A stretch of DNA of 64,000 nucleotides from assembly GCA_010356995.1 (NCBI GenBank), contig ML996690.1, forward strand, positions 1,334,217 through 1,398,216, read 5' to 3'. Source of the DNA: Trichodelitschia bisporula (taxonomy: Eukaryota; Ascomycota; Dothideomycetes; Phaeotrichales; Phaeotrichaceae). Within the stretch, counting starts at the first letter, position 1. Each line of letters begins with the position of its first letter. The translations under genes and the position numbers were made by a program. Positions 10,510 through 21,582 of the stretch are shown here, one piece after another. Under the pieces are notes generated by a model that saw only the letters and a list, made by a program, of their open reading frames with translations, was not told the origin of the DNA and made no database searches.

Positions 10510-11496
10510 ATGTCTCTCGCCGACTATCTCGCAAAGAAATACCTCACCGCCGACCCCCAACCAGAAAAGAAACCCAAAAAACGCAAACGTAAAGGCGGCA
10601 CCGCCACGGATGCCGGGCTCATCATCGCCGACGACGACGCAACAGGATGGGAGCCCAAGCCGGGCGACAACGAAGAAGACGATGACTCGCCGTACATGGT
10701 AGCCGGATCCTCGGCCGAGTTTCGCAAATCCAAGAAGTCGGGCTGGGTGCAAGTGGGGGCGCCGGCACCGTCGAATTCCGATCAAGCAGCCGCGGACGCG
10801 ATTATTGCGTCGGCGACGGCGGAGAACGAACAACGGCTGAGAGAGGCGGATGATGCGCCGGTCATTGAGGGGGCGGAGGGGATTGATATGGCTGCGGTGA
10901 ATGCCAGTGGGACGAGGGCGGGGTTGCAAACTGGTGCGCAGGTTGCGGCTGCGATGGCGAGGAGGAAGGCGGAGGAGAATAGGCGCATGCAGGAGGCGTA
11001 TGGGGAGGCGGCGGGCGCGACGCAGGAGACGATATACCGCGATGCGTCGGGGAGGATTATCAACGTTGCTATGAAGCGTGCGGAGGCGAGGAAGGCGGCT
11101 GAGGAAGAGGAGCGGAAGAAGAAAGAGCTGGAGGAAGCGGCCAAGGGCGATGCGCAGAAAGCGGCGCGCGAGACACGCAAGAAGCAGCTCGAGGACGCGA
11201 AGTACCTGACTGTGGCGCGGACGGCGGACGACGTGGCATTGAACGAGGAGCTCAAGGAGCAGGAGCGCTGGAATGACCCTGCTGCTCAGTTCATCACGAC
11301 CAAGAAGAAGAACAAGAGTGTGACCGGCAAGCCGCTGTATCAGGGTGGATACCCGCCCAACCGCTACGGCATCAGACCTGGACACCGATGGGACGGCGTG
11401 GATCGTGGGAATGGCTTTGAGTCGAAGTGGTTTGCGGCTAGGAACCAGCAGCAGAACCGCAAAGCGCTGGAATATGCGTGGGAGATGGACGAGTGA
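10510..11496 (+). CDS. BUD13: BUD13/Cwc26, RES-complex pre-mRNA splicing factor
   Basis: A single-exon gene of 328 aa starts at the ATG at 10510 (MSLADYLAKKYL), the canonical Bud13 N-terminus. An earlier in-frame start is in the promoter and is rejected. After a Lys-rich block there are an acidic linker and long coiled-coil-like Ala/Glu/Arg helices. The conserved C-terminus follows: ETIYRDASGRIIN, then GKPLYQGGYPPNRYGIRPGHRWDG and a VDRGNGFE motif near the end. Bud13 with Snu17 and Pml1 forms the RES complex, which binds the activated spliceosome and helps retain unspliced RNA in the nucleus. Length agrees with fungal orthologues. It shares its promoter region with SOF1. Confidence 0.95.
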   Translation: MSLADYLAKKYLTADPQPEKKPKKRKRKGGTATDAGLIIADDDATGWEPKPGDNEEDDDSPYMVAGSSAEFRKSKKSGWVQVGAPAPSNSDQAAADAIIASATAENEQRLREADDAPVIEGAEGIDMAAVNASGTRAGLQTGAQVAAAMARRKAEENRRMQEAYGEAAGATQETIYRDASGRIINVAMKRAEARKAAEEEERKKKELEEAAKGDAQKAARETRKKQLEDAKYLTVARTADDVALNEELKEQERWNDPAAQFITTKKKNKSVTGKPLYQGGYPPNRYGIRPGHRWDGVDRGNGFESKWFAARNQQQNRKALEYAWEMDE

Positions 11497-12051
11497 TCAC
11501 GGCGGAAGCTGTTGGATCTGGTTTACCCTTTGTGGAGCCGGTTCTTTTCAGACCTCGCCATGCTTGCTTGGGGCACTCGACCAATGCTACGAAGCTCACC
11601 GCGCTGAGCGTGTCGTAATGACTAGGACGATATACCGTTCCCGGCCACCTGCTAGAAGAGCTACAGTGTGTTGTGGTAACATGCATGGCTGGTTTCCAGC
11701 GCCTTACCTGTAGCGAGGATGAAGCCGAATGCGGAGCTCTGTGGATGCCTAGCCCGAGTCGCGTATCTGGTAGAATTAGTACAGCAGTCAAGACAGCGAG
11801 ATGGAAATTAAACAAGGCCTTGCACAAATGGCCATGAACTTCGATCTGAAACCCTACCGTAGATCGAGATATACTGTCACGTGACCTACGCGTTTCACCT
11901 GCCACAACCCCGCCGCACCGCCACAAAAAGCCACCAAGCAAGGGTCCCCAGCCCGGCCTTCAACCTCCGCTCAACCTCCGCAACCACGCCCACCGCCCTC
12001 CTCCCTCGATTTCTCCACTTCCACCCCCTCACCTCCCAATCACCACAAATA
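11497..12051. other. intergenic, nothing recognised
   Basis: A 555-bp gap between two co-oriented splicing-factor genes. The last 150 bp are C-rich and CT-rich, typical of fungal leaders. There is no coding frame or RNA gene I can support. Confidence 0.5.
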
Positions 12052-13308
12052 ATGCCGCCCAAACGAATGACGGCCAACCCGGCCCGTCCAGCGCGCCACT
12101 TCCCCGGTAAACGAGGCGCGCCCGTCGACGCGTCGTCCTCCTCCGAAGAATCTGGGGCCGAGGAAGAAACGCAAGAGCAGACGAAGCCTGCATCCAAGCC
12201 GGCGCCGGCTGCGTCGTCGTTCCCCAAGGATGCTGCGCGGCTGGAGTCGGGGCTGAAGAACGTCACCATCAATGCGCGAGACGGTGAAGCGACTGCGAGG
12301 GAAGTAGCACGAAAAGCGCAGGAACAAGCCGTGCACGCGGCGGAGGAGGAGTTTGAGACGGAGAGCAGTGAGGGGTCGGAAGAGGAGGAGAGCGGGAGCG
12401 AAGAGGAGGATGACAGCGAGGAAGGGAGCAGCAGCGAGGAAGAGAGCAGCAGCGACGACGACGCAGCCGCAAAGCGCAAACTCCTCCGCCCCGTCTTCAT
12501 CCGCAAAGGCGCACGCAAAGGTCCCGCCGCCGAGGCAGTCAAAACCGAAGAGCAAAAATGGGCCGAGGAAGAAGCGAGACGGAAATCCCGCGCCGACGCC
12601 CTGCTGCAAGAGCAGCTGGAAAAGAACGCAGCGGCCCGCGCCGCGGGCAAGAAGTTCTGGGACGACGAGGATGTGCCAGATGAGGTGGATGACACGGACG
12701 GGGTTGAGCCTGAGGCTGAGCGAGTGGCGTGGAAGCTGCGCGAGTTGCAGCGGGTGAAGCGCGAGCGGGATGCGCTTGTTGCGGCGGAGAAGGAGCGCGA
12801 GGAGGTGGAGCGGAGGCGCAATCTTACGGCTGAAGAGCGCGAGGCTGAGGATCGCGCGTTTTTGGAGGGGCAGAGGGAGGAACGAGAGGGCAGGGGCAAG
12901 ATGGGCTTCATGCAGAAGTACTTCCACAAAGGCGCGTACTACACCGACGAGGTTGCGAGCACGGGACTGGATAAGCGCGACATTATGGGCGGGCGGTACG
13001 AGGATGATGTCAGCAATCGCGAGTTGCTGCCGCAGTTTATGCAGATTCGGGATATGACGAAATTGGGCAAGAAGGGCAGGACGCGGTATCGCGATCTTAA
13101 GAGCGAGGATACGGGGCGTTGGGGCGAGTTTGGGGATCGACGGGGTGGGCGCGGTGAGGGGGGTGACGGCGATGAGCGGTTTCGGCAGGAGTATGATAAG
13201 GGTGGTGGGTTGGAGGCGTCGGGGGCTAATGCGAGCTTTCTTGGGGAGCGGAAGAGGGCTGGGAGTGCTGGGACGGGGCCGGAGGGGAAGAGGCTACGGG
13301 CTGATTGA
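12052..13308 (+). CDS. MFAP1-type spliceosomal protein
   Basis: The 418-aa single-exon product starts MPPKRMTANPARPAR at the ATG at 12052. Upstream in-frame codons are leader-like, so I left them out. Residues about 25-160 are low-complexity acidic and Ser-rich. Next comes RPVFIRKGAR, the conserved MFAP1 VFVRKKDR-like motif. A long charged coiled coil follows, then the MFAP1 C-terminal signature KMGFMQKYFHKGAYY and a block containing LPQFMQIRDMTKLGKKGRTRYRDL. MFAP1 is a component of the spliceosomal B complex that contacts Prp38. The tail is Gly/Arg-rich. Yeast Spp381 is a distant relative, so I give no gene symbol. Assignment is firm from the C-terminal domain. Confidence 0.9.
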   Translation: MPPKRMTANPARPARHFPGKRGAPVDASSSSEESGAEEETQEQTKPASKPAPAASSFPKDAARLESGLKNVTINARDGEATAREVARKAQEQAVHAAEEEFETESSEGSEEEESGSEEEDDSEEGSSSEEESSSDDDAAAKRKLLRPVFIRKGARKGPAAEAVKTEEQKWAEEEARRKSRADALLQEQLEKNAAARAAGKKFWDDEDVPDEVDDTDGVEPEAERVAWKLRELQRVKRERDALVAAEKEREEVERRRNLTAEEREAEDRAFLEGQREEREGRGKMGFMQKYFHKGAYYTDEVASTGLDKRDIMGGRYEDDVSNRELLPQFMQIRDMTKLGKKGRTRYRDLKSEDTGRWGEFGDRRGGRGEGGDGDERFRQEYDKGGGLEASGANASFLGERKRAGSAGTGPEGKRLRAD

Positions 13309-13462
13309 GGTGCTATGGTTGTGAGTTATCGGTTGACACTGCGAACAATATAATGAGCATATAGTAACCGGTAGCCTAGCAGCGTTTCACTCGCAACGGG
13401 GCATGTTGGTACAGGAGTCAGGCAGACGGTTAATGGGAACGACGTTCACGGTTACGCTCTCG

Positions 13463-13549
13463 GTCGAGGCAGTCCCTCCCCTCAGTCAACGCAGTTCCTC
13501 CCCTCAGTCAACGCAGTCCCTTCCTCAGTCGAGGCAGTTCCTCCCCCCC
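13463..13549. repeat. 22-bp tandem repeat, four copies
   Basis: Units read gtc[ga/aa][g/c]gcagt[c/t]cctcccctca head to tail (22, 22, 21 and 22 bp). They lie 150 bp past the MFAP1-type gene and mark the left edge of the repeat-rich region. Confidence 0.8.
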
Positions 13550-13618
13550 GAGCACAGTATCTAGACGGCACTTCGGCGGCAGCACTTGCCCGGGACTGCG
13601 CCTTACCCCGCTTTTGAA

Positions 13619-14790
13619 CGGCAATCGCGGCCATCGTGGTGGCGATTCCTTGGAAGGGAAGTCGCTTTTCAGCGCATTGTTGACAGTCCGCAGAGGGCAT
13701 AAACACCCGCCCCTTTCCTCCCACTTTCTCCCAAAGCCATTCCCGTTCCCTCGCAGCAGAACTCTCTCTCGACAACGACGTCCATTCGACACATCTCAAC
13801 ACCATTGTCAATCACTTCTATCAACCATGCGCCGTTCAGGTGCCATTGTTAGGGGGGTTCCCTAAACAAAAGCACCGAACGGCCATATGACCCAGCCATA
13901 TCACCAACCCGTGATGCAGACAACACGGCACCCCCACACTTCTCGTACCGCCCCCGCCTTCCCCTCATCCGCTCTCCCCTCAATCACCCTCCTCCTCTCC
14001 TCAACTTTGCAATCCTAAGTTTCGGATCATCATACTGCGGGTTCGTGACGGCAGCAGAACTCTCTCTCGACAACCACGTCCATTCGACACATCTTACCAC
14101 CATTGTCAATCACTTCTATCACCCATCTACCTTTTTCATTCTTTGTCTACGACACACGCTTTGGTCCTACCTGCCTTTGCACGGCAATAGCAGTCTCGCG
14201 GTGGTGATGGCTTGGAAGGAAAGTCGCTATGAAGCGCATTGTTGACAGTCCGTCGAAAACTTAAAACGTCGTGCTCTTCCTCTCACATCTTGCAACAACC
14301 GACTCACAACTCTCCAACACATTTCACTGCTTTCAACCGAACGTTTTTCCTCTACAGCCGCTCAGCGATGTCACAGGCCTGGTCAGTCGCCCTCCCAGAC
14401 CGGGGGCGAAGCTCCTGCCAGGCACCAGGTCGCCTCCTTTCCCGAGCCTCCAGTGAGATGGGGACTTAGGTCCTTCGTCTCTCACCCTCTCCTCCTCTCC
14501 TCAACTTTGCAATCCTGAGTTTCGGATCACCATATTGCGGGTTCGTGGCAGCAGCAGAACTCTCTCTCGGCAACGACATTCATTCGACACGTCTCACTAC
14601 CATTGCTACGTTTCCTTTTACCGTCCTTCTACCCTTCGTTCGTTCTTTCTCTACGACATACGCATCATACCATCAAACGCCCATATGCAATATCCTCGAC
14701 AGCAAGCTATGGTGCACATAACGGGGCACCCACGCACTTCTCGTCCCGGCCCCGCCGCCCCCTCACCCGCCCTCCCCTCAATCGCCCCCC
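13619..14790. repeat. diverged duplicated blocks (A, B, C, D)
   Basis: Four sequence blocks recur at 80-90% identity by eye. A is at 13619-13695 and 14179-14253. B, containing ctctctcgacaacgacgtcc, is at about 13752-13828, 14051-14127 and 14553-14610. C, containing caactttgcaatcctaagtt, is at about 13988-14050 and 14490-14552. D is at about 13886-13987 and 14681-14790. In block D both copies keep one frame with matching residues (PHTSRTAPAFPSSALPSI against PRTSRPGPAAPSPALPSI). The order A-B-D-C-B-A-C-B-D implies nested duplications. No transposase or terminal repeats are visible. Confidence 0.6.
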
Positions 14791-15597
14791 CTCTCCATGC
14801 TCCCGCCGATCGTAAGCACCCCACCATGTTACAACATTGCCTCCATTCCCCAGGCCGAGCTTTGCTCCCTGGTGCCGCGTACGACTGGTTCGATATTGCA
14901 TCGACCGACGGGTAGGTCCAGAATTGCGAGAGGAGCTGATTAGGCTAAATCACTAGCCGGGACTGCTTGCAGAGTTCCTCCTCAAGCACGCCTATGCGGA
15001 CCCAGGCAACCTGAGTGCCTCTTCAGCTCAGATGCCATACAAATGTGGGCCACAGATCAAGGCGCAAGCGCCTTCGCCCCAGTTTCTGGATCCCCCACGC
15101 TCCGCGGAAATGGGACAATACCCTCATACCCCGCACACCCCTCCCAGGTCACCTCCGCTACACCACGCAGCCCCCAGTTCCAGACATACGCCTGGGTTAG
15201 ATTCCACCGGACTGGGACATCATCTTACCGTGACTCATCGATTTGGTGGATAGCGATCTGCTGTACCTCGCTTTGTGGTATACGGGCCGGTCATTTTCCG
15301 CCAATCTGCGGTTTCTCGAACCGCCCCTACACCGCGCACTCCTCTCCCAGTGCAGCTACGCTGCACAACGAAACCGGCCGTTCTAAGCCGTCCGTGGGAC
15401 CCGCGGCTTCTCGCCAACGTGGAGGAAATCATCTGGCGGGACCGGAGCAGCCTCATGCAGAGGTTTAAAAGCCTCTCTCTTCCGGTTCCGCCGGATTTCA
15501 ATCCGCTCCTCGCCCTCCTCCCCCCCCACTTCGCCGCCCTCCTTTCTCCACACCCTCACCTCGCCGCCACCCCGCGCCCCGTCCCCTCTTCTTCACC

Positions 15598-18160
15598 ACA
15601 CCTCAATCCCCCATCTGGCCAATGGGGCACCATCACGATATTTTTTCTCGTCTTGTTGGTGTCCTGTGGAGTTTTGAGGTTGGGGCTCCTCCAGTGTTTG
15701 AACTGGAGGGCCAGGAGGGGGCGGAGGCCGGGGCTGGGGACGATTGAGGAGTAGGAGGCTGGTCTCGCACCGCCCTCATACCCCGCGCATCCCTCACTGT
15801 CCACCTCCGGTACACCGCGCAGCCCCATTTTCCGACATGCGCCTGGACCGGCTGCCACCGGGGTTCGCAGATATCATGTCCAGGGATATGCTGGGCCTCA
15901 TGATGACATTCATGGATGGGCTCTCTTTCCATGCCGCGGGATATCCATCCGCCGCATACCTGTCCAGGGATATCGATCTGCCGCCTGCCGGTCCCCGGCA
16001 TACCTATCCGCACCTCAATCTCCGTGCGACTTCTACTCAGATGTTGTACAAATGCGGGCCACAGATCAGAGCGCAATCGCCTTCTCCCCGGTACTTCAGC
16101 CGAAGCACTCCCCCCCTATGGGACGTCATTCGGCAGTTCATGGTGGAGTGTGCGCTCCTGTGCCTACTCCTCGTCGCTCTGTGTCGAGGTACGGTCTTTC
16201 ACAACACCTTCCACGCTCTTAGCGTCCTGAGAGAGTGTACCGCTCTACCGTTGCCCGCAACTTGTCCCCACCGCACGACCGTGCGGTCCGTGCCTTTCGG
16301 CGTGGAGATCCCCCGTTTGGGCCGCCAGTCGACGCGGCACCCCTGTTCGACTGGGTCACCATCACCATCACCATCACCCTCGTCATCATGGTGGTGTTGG
16401 TTTGGGGCTTTCGGCAGGGGGGAGGAGGTAGGGCGGTGGTGTCGATCACTCAGTCATGTCTTGCTGCGTTTGCTTTCATTCTTCGCTTCCTTGTTCTTCC
16501 ATGGCTCCGGTCCGGATATGTTGACGAATTTTTTAAGCGGCGTTGGTTCTTCATGGTTCATGCATGATGATGGTATCCACCGATTCGGAAGAGACCGGTC
16601 TGCTATACCTACCCTCATGGTATATGGATCGCCTTTTTCCCTTTCCGGTGCCCATCGATCCGCGGTCGCAGTTATCGGAGATGCGATGCGAGCCGCCATG
16701 AGCCAAGATGTCTTGCTATCAACTGCACACATACCCGTTCACGGTATGTCGAACTGGACTTGGACTTCATCTCTTCCCTGACCTTCGAAACATCTTCTCC
16801 CCCGCAAGTCGACACCCCCTCTTCCCTGCAACTGGACATCAGTGCCATCATTTTGCTCGTCAGTACGATGGGGGCCATAGTGGCATTGACAACGATCTCG
16901 ATGATCCCGATGGCCATTTTGCTTGCAATATTCGGCCGACACCGACGGGGAAGTGATGAGCATTCTGATCGGAGGGCGAGGCTGGACTGGAGCCTGGGGC
17001 CGGAGATGACTAAGGAGGGAGAGGACCAGGAGGCCGGGGCTGGAGCCGGATTAAGGAGGAGGAGGAGCTTCATTCGGCAGTCCATGGTGGTGTGAGCGCT
17101 CCTGTGCCTACTCCTCGTGGTTCTCTATCGGGTGTTTGCATGGTGGATATATCGGGTTCGGGAATGGTGGCGTGGGTGGCCATGCCGGGTTGTCAATTGG
17201 AGGGGCATGAGGCGGGAGGTTCCTGGTATCATCATTGTCAAAGTTTTGGTTAATTTTATTGCTGGACTCATTGGTATGGCTGTGGGCGTTGGTGTTATGC
17301 TAGTTGTTCTTGAGGTTGCCCTTCGGCTCCTCACCGCTGTAGGGCGCTGTTGAGGTCATGCGGGATGATGGTATGTATGTGTGACGATACTAGCTACTGG
17401 TATGGCATCGGGAGATGTCAGCCCTCAGGGTGGTGAACATACCGCGCGAATGGATTTTATCGGTGTGGGTAGTGGCCGCCTTCGGCGCGGTCCTCACGAC
17501 CACGACTCCCACTCTCGCTCATAGGGCGCCGAAAGTGGCCAGCTACCTACAATTCTTCGGGGGAATACTCCCATTTTTAATTTCGGACTTAACATTCATT
17601 GCCTCAATTATACCCCCAGGATCCAGACCATTGCAGCGACGCACAGAACGGGCACCGGATGCGATCCGAAATACAGGTGCTCCTTCTGGAGTCTGAAATG
17701 GTACATCTTCAACCACCCCAGCGGAATAATGAGCTCACATGCATATAGTTGCATATAGTCGATTGAAAAAAGGCCACCTATCTCCTCCTACCTCGCCGTC
17801 TCTTCGTCCTACCCCATTCACTCTTCGACCTGCCGCCGATCCCTGCGTCTCGCCGGACTGGGAGTCATGTGGCGGCCACGACAACTGTGACGACTGGGAC
17901 CCAATGGAAATTGCGATTGGGATCCCCTTCATGGAGTCAGCATGACCCCCCGGGGCTCCCACAAATGTTGGAAGACCACGACCGCTTTTCCTCCGCGACC
18001 GCGCCCTTCGGCGTGGTGCGAGGCTGCCAGGAGACGCCGTGCCCCTGTTTGACTGTCTGACTATCACCCGAGGCATCTTGGTGGTGATAGTTTGGGGGTC
18101 GAGGCTTGGGATCTTTTGGTGGTTGGGCCGGAGGAGGAGGAAGTGGAGGAGGGGGAGGGC
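15598..18160 (+). repeat. dispersed copies of a membrane-segment coding unit
   Basis: Three or more diverged copies share a plus-strand frame. Copies at 16270-16400 and about 17985-18110 align as DRA[VL]R..RRG....DA[AV]PLFD[WC][VL]TIT, followed by a hydrophobic segment ending VWG. A third at 15598-15754 has GTITIFFLVLLVSCGVL. A separate shared piece is IRQ[FS]MV followed by ALLCLLLV, at 16126-16190 and 17074-17140, but the second copy has a stop inside. Similar ends (RRWFFMV[HY]) occur at 16533 and 18190. Substitutions that keep the residues while the DNA changes argue that these were coding. Most copies now lack a start or carry stops. Confidence 0.5.
17415..17696 (+). CDS. possible small membrane protein (93 aa), low confidence
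   Basis: An ATG-initiated frame has two hydrophobic stretches, about residues 14-28 (ILSVWVVAAFGAVL) and 46-66 (LQFFGGILPFLISDLTFIASI), and a basic tail. I do not recognise it. It sits among decayed membrane-segment copies and may be a fragment. Evidence is only the hydropathy pattern and an intact frame, so treat it as a candidate. Confidence 0.22.
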   Translation: MSALRVVNIPREWILSVWVVAAFGAVLTTTTPTLAHRAPKVASYLQFFGGILPFLISDLTFIASIIPPGSRPLQRRTERAPDAIRNTGAPSGV

Positions 18161-18300
18161 GGGGAGGAGTAGGTAGTGCACATTTTTAACAAGGCGTTGG
18201 TTCTTTATGGTTTATACGTGATGATGAGATGTTCGTGCGTTACGAGAGTCGATTGAAAAAGCCCCACCTATCTACTCCGCCCTCGACAGCAAGCCCCACC

Positions 18301-20842
18301 TCAATCATCAACCTGTCCATTCGTCGGAAAATCATACGGCCCCTTAACCGCATCTGCCGCGTGAAGGTTCCGGCCCTGAGGCACCATCCAATACTCATTC
18401 CCCCACTCACCATATGTGTACTTCTCACACCTGTAAAACGGTTGATTCCCCACCGCCTGATGTCCGCGGTAACCCCACTCACCGCGCACGGGAAACCTCC
18501 AATGCCGATCCGAGTGGTGCTCCTTGCACCCGTGCCCATGATCGCAATGACGCGCGTACGCCTCCGACGCATAAAGACCCGAGTAGTTCAAAAACTGCTG
18601 CGTCAGATCAAGCTCGCGACTATACCCCTCCGTCCAGGTAAACGGTCCGACCATACACGGAAAATTCTGCTTCTTGGTGTTAACCGGCGAAATGCACTCC
18701 CCGCCCGGGCACCGCGCAACCGCGAGATTAAACAACCCTCCATACTTCCCGCCGTATTTGGCCACCGCGCTGCCGGGCTTGTAATACTCAGCCGCGAAAT
18801 CGGGAATGTCGCTCAGCTCGGTGAACCCATGGTCGTCATAGTGTGCAATGCTGCTGCGCACCACGTCCTCGAGCGTCAGAGCGCCTGGCAGATTCCGCGC
18901 GCCGCGCGCCGCGCGCATGCGGCTCTTTCGGTGGGAGCCCGTTGATATTTCCTCCGAGAGCGTGTAGAGGTAGAAGACGCGGTTGGGCAACTCGGGGAGG
19001 CACATTTTGAGCCAAGGGGGACCACGGCGGTCGCCGTCGCACCCTGTGTCGTCTTCGGGGTCGGCGTCGACGATGTACGTCCATTGCATGCGCCAGGCGT
19101 GGTTGATGATGGGCGCGAAATAGACGCCGACGAAGTGGTTGACGGCTTCCTCAAAGTTGAAGGCTTTGCCGCTGACGGCGTAGCGCCTGGGACGTAGGTT
19201 AGTGGGGCCCGCGGGTGGGGGAAGTGACGAACCCGTCGAACAGTGCGTTGGCGAGGGTGAAGTTATTGACTTTCTTCCCGTCCAGCAGGCTCTTGCTCAG
19301 CATGTCATAAAAGCCCTCCGTCTTGATGACACCGCGGGCAAACAGCTCCGCGAAATCCATCGCCAGCACCTGCGTATTATCCATTTCGCCAATATGGTCG
19401 CCAATAACCGACGTTATACCCGCATACCCCCCACCAAACCAGCCTATCCAATCCTTCAAAAAATGCTGCCCGGGCGCGCTGTATATCAGGAGTGACGCGA
19501 GGATGGTATGCATAATCTGCCTCGTCTCAAACACTTGCTTCTTATTCATCGCCACCCGCGCCGAGTTCTCCGTAAAACGATCGACCCATTGCTGCTGCAA
19601 GCCCCCGAACCGCGAGGACGCCACTGTGGTTGCCTCATACGTCATGCGCTGAATATATGCAAACTGAGCAATAGCCTCGAGGTCATAATACGCCGCAATG
19701 CGGGTATTGTTGTCCAACTCTGGATTTAGATTCATGCAGCTCCCGATGGAGCAGAAGTCGTGACCGTCGCAGTGCATCATGCTGTCCGCGGCGAGCGGAG
19801 CATATTTCTGGAACATATGCTTTGCGAACCCACCCCTTCCGTCCAGCGCCTGGATCTCGCGGAATATGAGGCGGGTGGCGTTGGACTCGGCCCAGGTCTG
19901 GAGGGTGAGCGGTGGGATGCCGCACCGTGGTCCCTGGTAGACCGAGGTGTCGAATATGCCTTCGTCTTCGAGGTTTTTGCAGATGTCGATTAGGGCGTTG
20001 ATTTCTTCTTGTTGGAATTTGAGGGAGCCACGCATTTCCTCAATTTCGGAGATTAGTTGCTCGAGCTCGGGATCTTCTTCTTCATCGTCGTCTGCTTTGC
20101 GGATCTTTAGTGCGCGAGGGATGAAAGGTCTCAGGTGACCGAGCACCGTTTTTTTTGTCTTCTTTTTCACCGGGCAGTTCCACGGCACAAGCTCCAAGTC
20201 GGGATCCTCGTCCTCGTCGTCCTGGTCGTCGTCGTCGTCGTCGTCGTCGTTTGGTTTGCGGAACTTCAGTGTGCGACGGATGGAACGTCTCAGGCGAACG
20301 AGCACCGGTTCTGTTGTCTTCTTTTCCACCGGGCAGTTCCACGGCACAAGCTCCCGCCGACGAAGCATATGCTTGGTCTCGTTGTGCGCGTGCTCGATCT
20401 GTGCCTTCGCGAGACGGTGCTTCATGCTCGGGATCTTGGCGCAGCGTTCGCGGCTCGGCTTTTTGAGTGCTTCTCGCCGGTCCAGGAACGGGATGTCCGG
20501 CGTCACTGCATTGCCCGGAGGGTGTGTGATGGGGGCCGAGGAAACCTTGCCGTGGTTGAGGATCAGGACGACGAAGAGGGTGAGGACGAGGACTGCTATT
20601 ATGAAGCCGAGGAGAAGGAGGCTGGGCCGGGCAACTTTTGGACAGCTGGTGAGCCACTTGCGCTTTTGTGGAAGGGGGGAGGGAGAGGTTGGTCTGCTGG
20701 AGGGGCCTGAAGATGATGTCCAGATAGAGGAGCCGATGGAGGATTCCTCATCGGCCGTGGCAGTGGAAGATTCCTCGGACATGGTGGTGGGAATCTCGAT
20801 GACTATGGGGGTGGGCATCTCAATAACGATGGAGGTAGCCAT
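18301..20842 (-). CDS. large single-pass membrane protein with Cys/His-rich ectodomain, unknown
   Basis: Exon 1 runs from 20842 to 19233 and exon 2 from 19186 to 18301. The 46-nt intron is GTTCGT..CACTAACC..CCCAG. The product is 831 aa; an upstream in-frame ATG at 20983 would add 47. The N-terminus has short repeats (IVIEM[AP]T), then a Ser-rich stretch and one membrane segment (SLLLLGFIIAVLVLTLFVVLIL). The ectodomain begins with a duplicated unit of about 55-60 residues: ELVPWNCPVEKKT, an Arg-rich stretch, then a poly-Asp run. It continues into a globular part with paired Cys and His (CDGHDFCSIGSCMN; CPGGECISP; HCDHGHGCKEHH). Such proteins occur in filamentous ascomycetes, but I cannot name a domain. 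The role is unknown; one-pass topology suggests surface or endomembrane location. Confidence 0.65.
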
Positions 20843-21582
20843 CTCGATGACGATGGGGAGATGGGGGATGACGGTAGGAGGTGCAGGGCAAGAGTGTGGG
20901 AGTAAGTGCCAGAATATCGATATGTGGAATGCAAAACGGGGGTACTCATCTCGTGGCCATGGTCCTTCTAAAGACCTGGCCATCGGAGTTCATGGGAAAA
21001 GTGCAACCTGTTAATGTTGGGCGTGATAGTGGTAGCGAAGCCTTGGACTCCCAAAGACTTCGACCCATGTAGCGTAGCGCTTTCCCGATTCGGCTCAGCC
21101 TTGCGGGTGGGTAGCGAGGCATCATAAGAACCGGCAACAGAATTATTGCGCCCTGCATTGTGTTAGGGTGTGGAATCTCGTAAACAGAACACTTTCTTAG
21201 AAGAGATAGGAGAATAGCGGCGGTATTCAATTGTAACGTGCGGGATGTGTAGATACAACCCCGCCTGCAGTGATGGGAGGAATGCGCAGTCGAAAGCGCA
21301 GTATACAGGCAAAGGCAAATGCGTAAACTAATGATTGAAGTGGAAGATAAAGAGAAGAGGAGATTCAGAGACTCTCGAGACTTAGATACACGATGCCAAG
21401 CGTCGTCGTCCTTTGCTCCTTCTGTCGTGCTCCCATTACATCATACCCTTCCTTACATAAGACTGCTCCTTCCATGTCTACATCATGTGGCACCTTGCCT
21501 GGCTCGTCGGGCATTGCAATTGACCGTCACTCCAGCTTTTAACCGTGATACCTAATCCATATAACCCCTCACGAACTTTTAT
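20843..21582. other. intergenic, nothing recognised
   Basis: Upstream of the large membrane protein and downstream of ARG4. The left 140 bp may be leader or extra N-terminus of the membrane protein. The rest shows no supported feature. Confidence 0.5.

Larger units (their letters stand above)
13309..18300. other. 5-kb gene-poor accessory region rich in diverged repeats
   Basis: No housekeeping gene lies here. The plus strand carries blocks of diverged duplicated DNA, several short frames with membrane-like segments, and CT-rich stretches. Base composition remains GC-rich and I see no C-to-T bias, so obvious repeat-induced point mutation is absent. Candidate exons exist, for example a good GTAGGT donor near 14912 and a TTGCAG acceptor near 14972. 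I could not assemble a complete convincing gene. The region ends at a large membrane-protein gene on the other strand. It may be a decayed family of small membrane proteins. Confidence 0.6.

Noticed and set aside
13309-18300. Transposon or RIP-mutated repeat island
   Set aside because: No transposase, reverse transcriptase, terminal repeats or AT-rich C-to-T pattern was seen; the region stays GC-rich.
20842-20983. Start of the large membrane protein at 20983
   Set aside because: Possible but less likely. The extra 47 residues are compositionally unlike the rest and contain leader-like sequence; kept as an alternative only.
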